From a virus: a stretch of 64,000 bases of DNA. The notes under the pieces are model-generated. The model was not told the origin of the DNA and did no database searches. It saw nothing but the letters and a program-made list of their open reading frames with translations. The translations under genes and the position numbers were made by a program. Positions 1 to 6,259 of the stretch are shown piece by piece. Within the stretch, counting starts at the first letter, position 1, and every line of letters begins with the position of its first letter. The DNA lies in the IMG/VR virus record IMGVR_UViG_3300036857_000619, positions 1 through 64,000 of that record; one strand, 5' to 3'.

Positions 1-1
1 T

Positions 2-112
2 GGTGGTGGTGGTGGTGGTGTGGCCTCCGCACCTGGAGTTCCGACCGTTCGCCTGGACGCTCCAAAAAATATGCGCGTCGGTATTCCCCCGCCCTGGCGT
101 GACTTGACATAA
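2..112 (+). CDS. C-terminal fragment of an unknown protein (cut by window edge)
   Basis: One frame is open from the window edge to a TAA at 110-112. The (GGT)n stretch at 1-22 encodes a glycine run, followed by VASAPGVPTVRLDAP and ending IPPPWRDLT. It reads like a linker and tail, but too little is present to name it. It could also be chance coding over a simple repeat. Confidence 0.35.
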   Translation, partial: GGGGGGVASAPGVPTVRLDAPKNMRVGIPPPWRDLT

Positions 113-131
113 CGGGACAGGGGGGGGGTGG

Positions 132-160
132 TTGTCGTTTGGGTTCTGACGTGCTAGTAA
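132..160 (+). promoter_or_regulatory. Promoter P1 (recurrent phage promoter family)
   Basis: TTGTCG at 132-137, a 17-nt spacer, and extended -10 TGCTAGTAA (TAGTAA 155-160). The block GGGTTCTGACGTGCTAG matches P2, P3 and P9. It lies about 60 bp upstream of the first complete gene. Confidence 0.7.
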
Positions 161-171
161 TGTTGGTGCAT

Positions 172-212
172 CGAGCGATGTGGTGTCGCTCGGATGACAT
201 CCCACACAGGAG
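172..212 (+). promoter_or_regulatory. Leader hairpin plus extended ribosome-binding element
   Basis: CGAGCGA (172-178) pairs with TCGCTCG (186-192). It is followed by GACATCCCACACAGGAG, the same ATCCCAC-SD string found ahead of the genes at 1757, 2366 and (as CATCCCACC) 4187. The SD AGGAG lies upstream of the ATG at 219. Confidence 0.55.
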
Positions 213-218
213 ATAGGA

Positions 219-863
219 ATGGACACCACGAGCATTCTCTCGAATATGAGCGCCAGTGAGCGCTCGGCGGCCGCCCGACTACTCGCGGCTCTGCTCGACG
301 ATTCCGCGCCAGCCGCGCCAGCCGCGCCAGCGGAGTCGATCTGGACAGCGGACAAGATTGTCCGTTGGGTCGACCGTGGCGGATCCGCTCGCAATGCGGC
401 CGGCGCCACGATTACGGATGGCGCATCCGACCCGGATGGACTGCTGGCCGTGGCGGCCAAGTTCCCCGGTCGGCCAGTGTTCACGGCCGCGTATCCCAAG
501 TCGGCCAGCGCTCGCGCGAAGTACCCGGACGCGGTTCTGGCTGGCACCACGCCAGCGCCGAAAGCGCCGGTAGCGCCACCAGCACCAGCCGCACCAGCGC
601 CGACGCTACGCGGCCGACTGCTGGAGACGCTTGGCTACGCGGCCGAGCCAGCGCCAGCGCCAGCGCCGAAAGCGGATCCGCTGGAGGAGTTGCTCGCAGA
701 CGTCGCTCGCGTGCGAGCGCTGCCGGGTGCAGACGTGGTGCTGCGAGCGCTCCGCATGGTGCACGACAAGCACGCGGCCAATCGTGGGAACTTCACCCAC
801 GCGGACGTGGACGTAGCGCTCGGACTGCGCGAGCCAGCTACCACGAGCGCTCGCACCAAGTAA
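219..863 (+). CDS. Hypothetical protein, 'WTADK-VRWVDRGG' family, Pro/Ala linkers
   Basis: A 214-aa protein with SD AGGAG 5-9 nt upstream. It has a helical N-terminus (SERSAAARLLAALLDD), then an IWTADKIVRWVDRGG block and an ATITDGASDP block, followed by two Pro/Ala-rich linkers and a helical C-terminal domain. The N-terminal half is clearly paralogous to the protein at 2610, and the helical start resembles the one at 4385. Unlike that pair it lacks the C-terminal CxxC...HxxxxH finger. Function unknown; as the first complete gene after P1 it is probably expressed early. Confidence 0.8.
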   Translation: MDTTSILSNMSASERSAAARLLAALLDDSAPAAPAAPAESIWTADKIVRWVDRGGSARNAAGATITDGASDPDGLLAVAAKFPGRPVFTAAYPKSASARAKYPDAVLAGTTPAPKAPVAPPAPAAPAPTLRGRLLETLGYAAEPAPAPAPKADPLEELLADVARVRALPGADVVLRALRMVHDKHAANRGNFTHADVDVALGLREPATTSARTK

Positions 864-869
864 CCGCAC

Positions 870-893
870 GCGGGACTGTCGCAGCAGTCCCGC
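870..893 (+). terminator. Intercistronic hairpin
   Basis: GCGGGACTG (870-878) and CAGTCCCGC (885-893) form a perfect 9-bp stem with a 6-nt loop, followed by CATTCTCCCCAGGAGGT. There is no long T tract, so it may be a weak terminator, an RNA-stability hairpin or a translation element. The same hairpin-TTCT-CCC-SD arrangement recurs at 2558, 5157 and 20062. Confidence 0.6.
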
Positions 894-914
894 CATTCTC
901 CCCAGGAGGTACGC

Positions 915-1118
915 ATGTTCGTTGTTCTGTTCTCTGCTCTCTGGAGCGCTTGGTGCTCCGTTGTCGATCTGTTCCAACACGTCGTCGTTCACGTGGTCGA
1001 GGTGCTGTTCTCGCGCGACTCGTTCCACACCAATTGCTGTACTGAGTGCTCGCTCGATCGCTGGGAGTCGACCGGCTTCATGGATCGCCGACGCGAGCGC
1101 TGGGGTAGCTACTCCTAA
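915..1118 (+). CDS. Small hydrophobic/basic protein
   Basis: A 67-aa protein preceded by a perfect CAGGAGGT, 6 nt before the ATG. The first 32 residues are hydrophobic (possible membrane segment or amphipathic helix). A CCTEC motif follows, and the tail is Arg-rich. No family recognised; the strong SD and the hairpin upstream support it as a real gene. Confidence 0.6.
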   Translation: MFVVLFSALWSAWCSVVDLFQHVVVHVVEVLFSRDSFHTNCCTECSLDRWESTGFMDRRRERWGSYS

Positions 1119-1364
1119 CCCGGACAGGCCGGCAGGCCTCAGCGCCTGCCTTAGGCCAGCCTAGGGACTTTGTGACCCCTGCCTCCCTAAGGAGGGACCA
1201 GGCAGGGTGAGCCATCACGGGAGCAGGCCCAGGGAGGGAGCTGCTCTCGAGGCAGGCTGCGTCCTCGGAGCGGGATGCGGTCGGAAGCACGGCAGGTCGC
1301 ATGCGTGCCTGCCTGCCTCAGGTCCAGGGCAGCGGGCCTGCCTACCTGCCTAGCGCGAGCCTCA
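1119..1364. other. Non-coding GC-rich island with CCTGCC/GGCAGG repeats
   Basis: No credible gene. It carries many direct and inverted copies of GCCTGCC, GGCAGG and AGGGAGG, for example GCCTGCCTGCCT near 1308-1319 and CCTACCTGCC near 1341-1350. It ends at promoter P2. Similar islands occur at 3766-3870, 5998-6030 and 8917-8960. Confidence 0.6.
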
Positions 1365-1374
1365 TTGGATGCCG

Positions 1375-1397
1375 TTAGGGTTCCGATGCGCTAGTAA
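1375..1397 (+). promoter_or_regulatory. Promoter P2
   Basis: TTAGGGTTCCGATGCGCTAGTAA: extended -10 CGCTAGTAA (TAGTAA 1392-1397) in the conserved family context. There is no good -35 at 17 nt, so it probably relies on the extended -10. Confidence 0.6.
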
Positions 1398-1476
1398 TCT
1401 CTTGTCGGTTTGTCCGCCGGTGCCGCGCTCTGCGCGAGCGTTCACGTCTCGACCCTGGAGGTCTGAACACCCCACC

Positions 1477-1659
1477 ATGCAGTTCACCTGCGTCGCCTGC
1501 TCCAACGAGAGCACCAACCCTCGCCGATTCGCGATCGGCCTCGTCTGCCGTGCCTGTGCGGCGTTCCTCCGCCGCGAGGAGGCCACCTTCGAGGAGAAGG
1601 CCCTCCAGTTCGCGGAGGAGACCGCGCGCATCAAGCGTGCGTACCAGGCGGTCAGCTGA
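1477..1659 (+). CDS. Small four-Cys zinc-ribbon-like protein
   Basis: 60 aa. CVAC near residue 5 and CRAC near residue 24 form two CxxC knuckles in FTCVACSNES...GLVCRACAAF, followed by a charged helix. It is a clear paralog of the proteins at 2366 and 4187. The ATG is 14 nt from GGAGGT (1457-1462), an unusually long spacing; an in-frame upstream ATG at 1369 lies inside the promoter and is rejected. Confidence 0.7.
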   Translation: MQFTCVACSNESTNPRRFAIGLVCRACAAFLRREEATFEEKALQFAEETARIKRAYQAVS

Positions 1660-1666
1660 CCGCACA

Positions 1667-1746
1667 GCCCAGGAGGAATGCTCCGCAGGCAGGTCGCTCC
1701 TGCCCCTGGGCTCCAGCGCTTCGGCGCTGATATCCCACTCCGGAGG
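1667..1746 (+). promoter_or_regulatory. Structured leader A (three helices, copy 1)
   Basis: Outer helix GCCCAGG (1667-1673)/CCTGGGC (1705-1711). Inner helix GCAGG (1685-1689)/CCTGC (1699-1703). Third hairpin CAGCGC-TTCG-GCGCTG (1714-1729) with a UUCG tetraloop. Then ATCCCAC and SD GGAGGT. Copy 2 at 2277 keeps the same fold with different inner-helix sequence. Confidence 0.65.
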
Positions 1747-1756
1747 TGAGGCTGTT

Positions 1757-2266
1757 ATGCCCACACCCCGCATTCACGCTGCGCCGTTCATCTGGACGGA
1801 AGGCAGCTACTCCGTCGGTACGGACGTTGACGTCCTGACCGGCATCGTCTTCCGCGCGGTCAAGGCTCCGTCCCGGCGCCGCGCGAAGACGCAAGCCTGG
1901 CGTAAGACCCAGGCCGCACGGTTCGAGCGCCGCCAGGAGCGGGCGCTCATCGCGGAGCACATCGAGGCTGAGGCCCCGGTGTACGACCGCCAGTTCGCGC
2001 GCTACGCCCGCGAGTATCGCCTGGCGCGTGCCGAGGAGGAGGAGCTCGACCTCCTCTACGGCAGCGAGGCCGAGCGGCGGCTCGAGGACCTGCGCTACGA
2101 GGCGCAGCTCGCGGCCTGGCGAGCCGGTGTCGCCGACAAGCGGGAGCGACTCGGCGCGCTCCGCCAGCAGATTGCCCAGCTCGTCGAGGAGGCCGATGAG
2201 CTGGAGGCGTCCATCGACTACCAGGTCGGTGGCGTCTGCGCCATCTGTGGCGACCCGCGCTGCTAG
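1757..2266 (+). CDS. Coiled-coil protein with C-terminal Cys cluster
   Basis: 169 aa; ATG 8 nt after CGGAGGTG. Residues about 35-150 are strongly charged and helical (repeated Arg/Glu/Ala, RQERALIAEHIEAEAP, LRQQIAQLVEEADELEASI), consistent with a long coiled coil. The end CAICGDPRC is a possible metal-binding knuckle. It sits between two four-Cys paralogs and behind structured leader A. No known family recognised; possibly a scaffold or adaptor (inference). Confidence 0.7.
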   Translation: MPTPRIHAAPFIWTEGSYSVGTDVDVLTGIVFRAVKAPSRRRAKTQAWRKTQAARFERRQERALIAEHIEAEAPVYDRQFARYAREYRLARAEEEELDLLYGSEAERRLEDLRYEAQLAAWRAGVADKRERLGALRQQIAQLVEEADELEASIDYQVGGVCAICGDPRC

Positions 2267-2276
2267 CCACAGCGCA

Positions 2277-2358
2277 GCCCAGGAGGTTGACCGAAGGCGG
2301 GTCATTCCCGCCCCTGGGCACCAGCGCTTGTCAGAGCGCTGACATCCCACCCAGGAGG
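2277..2358 (+). promoter_or_regulatory. Structured leader B (three helices, copy 2)
   Basis: GCCCAGG (2277-2283)/CCTGGGC (2313-2319) encloses GGCGGG (2296-2301)/CCCGCC (2307-2312). Then CAGCGCT (2322-2328)/AGCGCTG (2335-2341), ATCCCAC and CAGGAGGTG. The inner helix differs from leader A but still pairs, which is covariation. Confidence 0.65.
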
Positions 2359-2365
2359 TGCGCGC

Positions 2366-2530
2366 ATGTTCACGTGTGCTGCCTGCCGGAACGAGAGCAC
2401 CAGACCGCTACGCATCAAGGGCGTCGGCCTGGTCTGCCGTCTCTGCGCAGCCTTCCTGATCCGCTCGGAGCTCTCGTTCGACGAGAGCGCCCTGCGCGAG
2501 CAGGAAGCCGTCCGTCGCCTCCGCGGCTAA
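2366..2530 (+). CDS. Small four-Cys zinc-ribbon-like protein (paralog of 1477)
   Basis: 54 aa, ATG 8 nt after AGGAGG. FTCAACRNEST...GLVCRLCAAFLIRSE aligns with the 1477 protein over its whole length, conserving both CxxC knuckles and the acidic C-terminal helix. Probably a zinc-binding protein; function unknown. Confidence 0.75.
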   Translation: MFTCAACRNESTRPLRIKGVGLVCRLCAAFLIRSELSFDESALREQEAVRRLRG

Positions 2531-2557
2531 TCCCGCGCGCGACACCTCATCCGTCTC

Positions 2558-2585
2558 GCCCGGCCCGACTGACAGCGGGCCCGGC
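2558..2585 (+). terminator. Intercistronic hairpin
   Basis: GGCCCG (2562-2567) pairs with CGGGCC (2576-2581), extended by GCC/GGC across one mismatch, loop ACTGACAG. It is followed by CGTTCTCCCCAGGAGGT, the same downstream string as at 891-910. Confidence 0.5.
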
Positions 2586-2609
2586 CGTTCTCCCCAGGAG
2601 GTGACCAGC

Positions 2610-3203
2610 ATGGTCATGCCTACCCTTTCCTCCCTTACTCCCGCCCAGCGCGCGGCTGCCGCGCAGCTGCTCGCCGCCCTGCTCGAGGATGTCGCTCCGG
2701 CGGCGCCCGAGCCTGCGGCGGCGTCCATCTGGACCGCTGACAAGGTGGTCCGCTGGGTGGACCGCGGAGGCCGCCCGCGCAACGACATGGCGGCCACGAT
2801 CACCGACGGCGCCAGCGATCCGCTGGGCCTGCTGCCGGTGGCCGCGCGCTACCCCGGCCGGCCGATCTTCCCGGAAGGCTTCCGCTTCAAGACGAAGCGG
2901 GACCTGCCGATGGACGCGGTGATCGTCCGCAAGGCGGGCACCGTGCGCAGCCCGCAGCCGGCCGACCTGCGGACCACCGCCCCTGCGTCGCAGCGCAGCG
3001 GCGGTTCGCAGGCCGCGTTCAAGGCGGGCCACGACCTGGGCTCGAACGCGCCCACGCGCACGGTCGTGGTGCGCGACCTGCTGCGCGCGGACGGGCCCTG
3101 GCTGCGCTGCCCGGAGTGCAGCGAGGCGTACTGGAGCGCGACGCGCGACGACGCCTGGCTCGAGACGAAGGTGCGCAAGCACATCGCCTCGAAGCACGCC
3201 TGA
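2610..3203 (+). CDS. 'WTADK-VRWVDRGG' family protein with C-terminal C2H2-type finger
   Basis: 197 aa. The ATG at 2610 is chosen because GTG 2601 overlaps the SD itself. Order: helix (TPAQRAAAAQLLAALLED), IWTADKVVRWVDRGG, ATITDGASDPLGLLPVAARYPGRP, a basic linker, then WLRCPECSEAYW...KHIASKH, a CxxC...HxxxxH zinc finger. The N-terminal half is paralogous to 219 and the finger to the C-terminus of 4385, so the family looks modular. Probably nucleic-acid or protein binding (inference). Confidence 0.8.
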   Translation: MVMPTLSSLTPAQRAAAAQLLAALLEDVAPAAPEPAAASIWTADKVVRWVDRGGRPRNDMAATITDGASDPLGLLPVAARYPGRPIFPEGFRFKTKRDLPMDAVIVRKAGTVRSPQPADLRTTAPASQRSGGSQAAFKAGHDLGSNAPTRTVVVRDLLRADGPWLRCPECSEAYWSATRDDAWLETKVRKHIASKHA

Positions 3204-3209
3204 GGCGCT

Positions 3210-3252
3210 GACCCCGATGGTCGTAAGGCGAGTTCGACTCTCGCCTGGGGTC
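3210..3252 (+). ncRNA. tRNA-like minihelix (acceptor stem plus T-arm)
   Basis: GACCCCG (3210-3216) pairs with TGGGGTC (3246-3252; one G-U), a 7-bp acceptor-like stem. Inside is GGCGAG-TTCGACT-CTCGCC (3227-3245), a T-arm with the TTCRANY consensus loop. D-arm and anticodon arm are absent and no CCA follows. It could be a tRNA remnant, a tRNA mimic, or the tRNA 3'-end match of an attachment site. Transcription is likely as part of the operon. Confidence 0.45.
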
Positions 3253-3290
3253 CCGGTGCGACATGCACCTGGAAGGAGGTCATGACAGTC

Positions 3291-3473
3291 ATGGCCAGGA
3301 AGAACGATCGGGTAGGCGGCAAGATCAGCCGCGGCACGTGTGAGGGCTGCGGCCTGGACCTGGGCAACCGCCTGGACCCGTACTGCTGGGCCTGCGCCAA
3401 GCAGCTCGAGCGCGTGATCGAGCAGCGCATGCGCGAACGGCGCCGCGAGCTGGCCGAGCAGGCCGCCTCGTGA
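3291..3473 (+). CDS. Small four-Cys protein with basic helix
   Basis: 60 aa: CEGCGLDLG and CWACAKQLE knuckles followed by a charged helix (RMRERRRELAEQA). AAGGAGGT ends 2 nt before ATG 3282 and about 10 nt before ATG 3291, so the later start is preferred; starting at 3282 would add MTV. Probably zinc-binding. Confidence 0.65.
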   Translation: MARKNDRVGGKISRGTCEGCGLDLGNRLDPYCWACAKQLERVIEQRMRERRRELAEQAAS

Positions 3474-3712
3474 CGGCCGACATCTACTACCACCCGGCGC
3501 CGGAGTGCGAGGCGTACGCGCGGCACTGCCGCGTGTGCCGCAAGCCCTGGTGCCCGATCTGCCTGCCGCAGTGCGACTGTGGCCCGCGCACGCTGGACTG
3601 GCGCCACGCCGTGTGCGGTGACGAGGTGTGGTGCCAGCTGTCCGCCGAGACCCTGACCTGCGTCGAGTACCTCGACGCGATGGACACGGCCGATGCTGCG
3701 ATCGGCCGCTAG
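3470..3712 (+). CDS. Cys-rich putative zinc-binding protein
   Basis: 80 aa, GTG start overlapping the previous stop (GTGA), implying coupled translation. CRVCRKPWCPICLPQCDCG followed by two more Cys suggests two metal sites (treble clef or RING-like). It resembles B-box-like 'C..C..PWC..C' proteins of phage accessory regions. No precise family. Confidence 0.65.
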   Translation: MTADIYYHPAPECEAYARHCRVCRKPWCPICLPQCDCGPRTLDWRHAVCGDEVWCQLSAETLTCVEYLDAMDTADAAIGR

Positions 3713-4042
3713 CGGCGCCTGAGGGCGCCACACGCCAACCCTGACGATAGGGAGGGAGGTCTGAAAATTAGGCCTGCCTGCCTGCCAGGCAGGGTGACGA
3801 GCCTCCCTGCCGGCCTATCGGCCTGCCTGCCACGCAGGGGGTTCAGGCCCCCGGAGCCTGCCCCAATCGCTGGGCCTGCGCATGGCCCTGCGCGCCTGCC
3901 CATGCGCGCCCCTGATGCGGGCGCTGGCGTCCGATAACGGACGCTTAGCGGACCCCTCCCTGCAGGCCCATCCCGCGCGCCCGCATGCGCCCACACACGA
4001 GCGCACGGGCCACGCATGGCGAAGCCCCCATTCGAGTTCAGT
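3713..4042. other. Non-coding island before P3
   Basis: No gene seen. 3766-3870 is dense in CCTGCC/GGCAGG (GCCTGCCTGCCTGCCAGGCAGG near 3772-3793 folds on itself). 3871-4020 is rich in GCGC and CATGCGCCC motifs. Composition resembles 1119-1364. Confidence 0.55.
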
Positions 4043-4071
4043 TTGCTCGTTTGGGTTCCGACATGCTATCG
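4043..4071 (+). promoter_or_regulatory. Promoter P3
   Basis: TTGCTC (4043-4048), 17-nt spacer containing GGGTTCCGACATGC, and -10 TATCGT (4066-4071) followed by TTTTGTCC. Family match to P1 and P2. Confidence 0.7.
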
Positions 4072-4148
4072 TTTTTGTCCCGTTCGGTCGCTGGTCGCCA
4101 CGATCACGATCGGACGGCCCCGCCCCCGCGAGCGTGCACACACGTCGT

Positions 4149-4186
4149 GCGCATCGCGCATCCCACCTGAGGAGGTCTCGAGACCT
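4149..4186 (+). promoter_or_regulatory. Leader hairpin and SD-overlapping palindrome
   Basis: TGCGC-ATC-GCGCA (4149-4161), then TCCCACCTGAGGAGG. The perfect 14-bp palindrome AGGTCTCGAGACCT (4173-4186) includes the 3' half of the SD and ends directly at the ATG. AGGTC/GACCT can pair around a TCGA loop and hide the SD. Confidence 0.55.
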
Positions 4187-4381
4187 ATGCCCACGTTCAC
4201 CGCGTCCTGCATCGCCTGTGGCGAGTTCACGTCGTCCGCCCGCTCCACTCGCAGCGGCCTGATGTGCCGCGCCTGCGCGCGCTTCATGCGCGCCCCGCTC
4301 GACGAGCTGGCGCCTGAGCCGCTCGTCCAGCCCTACGTCCCGCCCGCTCACCTGGAGCCCGAGCTCGAGGAGGTCGCCTAG
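4187..4381 (+). CDS. Small four-Cys zinc-ribbon-like protein (paralog of 1477/2366)
   Basis: 64 aa: FTASCIACGEF and GLMCRACARFM knuckles matching the 1477 and 2366 proteins, then an acidic Pro-rich tail. It starts at the ATG directly after the SD palindrome. Longer upstream open frames cross the promoter and are not used. Confidence 0.75.
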   Translation: MPTFTASCIACGEFTSSARSTRSGLMCRACARFMRAPLDELAPEPLVQPYVPPAHLEPELEEVA

Positions 4382-4384
4382 CCC

Positions 4385-5122
4385 ATGTCCGCCCCCGCCC
4401 TGTCCAGCGCGCGCCGTCGCCTGGCCGCCCAAGCGCTCGCCGCCACCGAGGCGCGTCTCGCCATGACCCCCGCCCAAGCCGATGAGGCCATTCGCACCCT
4501 GGAGGTTGCTCCCGTCATGACCGTCCCTACCACCGCGCCCGCCACCGTCGACCTCGCCGCATTCCTGGCTCAGGGCCAGGCGCTCCTCGCCTCGCTGCAG
4601 CCCGCCGCGCCGGTGGCGCCCGCTGCTCCGGCGCCCGCTGCTCCGGCGCCCGCTCCCGCGGCGCCCGCGCTGACGGGTCTGGCCAAGGCCCAGGCGTTCT
4701 GGAAGTCCGACTACGCGGGCAAGGGCGTGCCGGTACGCCAGCTCGCGAGCGGCACCTGGGTGGACGTCAAGGGCGCGTTCTGCAAGGCCCCCAAGGCGGC
4801 GCCGAAAACGCAACGCGCGCCAGAAGCGCCGCGTGTGGCGCCCGTTTCGGCGGTGCCGGCTGGGCCTGGCATCACGCTGGAGCAGCTGGAGCGGCTGCTG
4901 GCGGCGCTGGGTGGTGCGCCGGCGGTGGCTGCGGCTGCGGCGCCTGCTGCGGCGGCGGTGGTCGCGGCGGTGACGCCGGGCATCCGCGAGCAGCTGGTGG
5001 ACGACGGCAAGGGCTGGCTGCACTGCCCGGCCTGCGAGAGCGCGTACTGGGGCGCGTTCCGCTCGGACGACGAGCTGGCGCGCAAGTACGGCAAGCACGT
5101 GGCGAAGGCGCACGCCAGCTGA
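4385..5122 (+). CDS. Pro/Ala-linker protein with C-terminal C2H2-type finger
   Basis: 245 aa; GAGGAGG lies 10 nt before the ATG inside the previous gene's end. Helical N-terminus, a 30-residue Pro/Ala repeat, a FWKSDYAGKGVPVRQ block, a second Ala-rich linker, and WLHCPACESAYWGAFRS...KHVAKAHAS, a CxxC...HxxxxH finger paralogous to 2610. The modular beads-on-linkers layout suggests a tethering or DNA-binding role (inference). Confidence 0.75.
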   Translation: MSAPALSSARRRLAAQALAATEARLAMTPAQADEAIRTLEVAPVMTVPTTAPATVDLAAFLAQGQALLASLQPAAPVAPAAPAPAAPAPAPAAPALTGLAKAQAFWKSDYAGKGVPVRQLASGTWVDVKGAFCKAPKAAPKTQRAPEAPRVAPVSAVPAGPGITLEQLERLLAALGGAPAVAAAAAPAAAAVVAAVTPGIREQLVDDGKGWLHCPACESAYWGAFRSDDELARKYGKHVAKAHAS

Positions 5123-5156
5123 GCCTGCACCCCACCGCGCTCCTGACCCTGGCCAT

Positions 5157-5183
5157 GACCCCCGCTCACAGCGAGCGGGGGTC
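5157..5183 (+). terminator. Strong intercistronic hairpin
   Basis: GACCCCCGCTC (5157-5167) pairs perfectly with GAGCGGGGGTC (5173-5183), 11 bp with an ACAGC loop, followed by GTTCTGTCCC and SD GGGAGG. It could be a partial terminator between operon segments. Confidence 0.65.
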
Positions 5184-5204
5184 GTTCTGTCCCTGGGAGG
5201 ACCT

Positions 5205-5516
5205 ATGGACACGCTGATGACACCCGCGACTGAGACCTCAATCGACGCCCTGGCGCTGCACTGCGGCAAGTGTGGGCAGCGCCGCCAGGCGGTGGTGCTG
5301 GCGATGTACGAGGGGCTGTGCCGCCGCTGCCACGAGCGGGCGCAGCGCACGCTGTGCGGTGCCTGCCACAACGACGCCAGGCCGGAGGTGCTGTGGCGCT
5401 TTGGCGGGGTGTGCCGCGCCTGCCACTTCCGCGGGCGGTATCCGGCGGGCGGGCCGACGCTGGCGGAGTTCCGCGCCCAATCGGGCTGCGTCCACGACCA
5501 GGCGGAGGTGGCCTGA
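5205..5516 (+). CDS. Multi-CxxC zinc-ribbon protein
   Basis: 103 aa, SD GGGAGGACCT immediately before ATG. Four CxxC knuckles: CGKCGQ, CRRCHE, CGACHN, CRACHF, with His-containing variants, suggesting two zinc ribbons. Two tandem similar halves (GLCRRCH and GVCRACH). Unknown role; the following gene is coupled. Confidence 0.7.
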   Translation: MDTLMTPATETSIDALALHCGKCGQRRQAVVLAMYEGLCRRCHERAQRTLCGACHNDARPEVLWRFGGVCRACHFRGRYPAGGPTLAEFRAQSGCVHDQAEVA

Positions 5517-5518
5517 CC

Positions 5519-5980
5519 GTGGGCGTGCTGAAGGCCCAGCCGGTCGGGCGCAACTGGCAGTACCACCTGGCGTACGGGCAGACGCTGCTGCGCAACGTGG
5601 GCTCGGTCGACCCTGCCAACGACGGCTGGCAGGTGAGCAACCAGGACCCTCGGCTGGTGAGTGCCCACGTGCACATCAGCCCTGAGGTGGCGCTGCTGCT
5701 GCTCAAGGGGCTGCGGGCGCAGCAGCTCCGCGATCGCGACCCGGTGAACCTGCCGTGTGGTGCGGCCTACTGGGTCGACTTCCGCGGCAACGCCCACGAG
5801 GTCAGCTGCGGCTCGTGGCATGGCGGCGAGCGGAGCCTGTGCGAGGGCTGCACGGCGCGGGCTGAGCGGGACTACCCGCAAGGCTGGCGCGGCTACCCCG
5901 GCGACGTGTGCCGCCACGGGACCTACGTGGGTGGGTCCGGGCGGGACGTGCTGTGCGGGCGCTGCGAGATGGGCGACTAG
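5519..5980 (+). CDS. Hypothetical protein with Cys-rich C-terminus
   Basis: 153 aa from GTG 5519 (GGAGG 10 nt upstream, in the previous gene). Residues 1-75 are mixed alpha/beta (QPVGRNWQYHLAYGQT, VSAHVHISPEVALLLLKGL). Residues 78-153 hold paired CG/CxxC motifs (LPCGAAYW, CEGCTARAE, CRHG, CGRCEMGD), probably a zinc site. No family recognised. Confidence 0.7.
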   Translation: MGVLKAQPVGRNWQYHLAYGQTLLRNVGSVDPANDGWQVSNQDPRLVSAHVHISPEVALLLLKGLRAQQLRDRDPVNLPCGAAYWVDFRGNAHEVSCGSWHGGERSLCEGCTARAERDYPQGWRGYPGDVCRHGTYVGGSGRDVLCGRCEMGD

Positions 5981-6103
5981 GGCTCGAGCGAGAGGGCGGC
6001 AGGCCTGGGTGCCTCGCCTGCCTGCCTTGAACCGAGGGCCGGAAGCCTGGGCCGCCGGCAAGCAATACGCGCACGTTGGCGCGCTATTCGAGGGAGGTTG
6101 CAG
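5981..6103. other. Non-coding spacer with CCTGCC repeats
   Basis: Contains GGCAGGCCTGG and CGCCTGCCTGCC; short relative of the islands at 1119 and 3766. It ends at the SD GGGAGG of the next gene. Confidence 0.45.
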
Positions 6104-6259
6104 ATGAGGGTTGTGGTTCGCGCGCGCGCGCGAGTGGCCGTACGAGCGCTGAGGGCGGCGTTTGGCACGCGGACGAGGCCGGGCACCTGGCGAACGAGCC
6201 CCGCCGGGCGGTCCGTGCGGCTGGTCCGCGTCGAGAGGAGGCTGGCGTATGGCCGTTGA
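6104..6259 (+). CDS. Very Arg-rich small protein
   Basis: 51 aa, ATG after GGGAGGTTGCAG. Sixteen Arg and only one acidic residue (MRVVVRARARVAVRALRAAF at the start), so it is highly basic, perhaps nucleic-acid-condensing. It overlaps the next gene by 11 nt. Composition could also reflect a chance GC-rich frame, but the SD is good. Confidence 0.45.
   Translation: MRVVVRARARVAVRALRAAFGTRTRPGTWRTSPAGRSVRLVRVERRLAYGR

Noticed and set aside
104-132. Promoter from the perfect TTGACA at 104-109
   Set aside because: No -10 hexamer at 16-19 nt; the region is a G run. The functional-looking -35 for P1 is TTGTCG at 132.
256-1045. Additional + strand frames overlapping 219-863
   Set aside because: Frame-shifted shadows with Arg/Ser/Pro-biased composition and no SD; the 219 frame has a paralog and an SD.
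3178-3252. A complete tRNA gene ending at 3252
   Set aside because: Only acceptor-like and T-arm parts are present; no D-arm, anticodon arm or matching 5' end at the expected distance.
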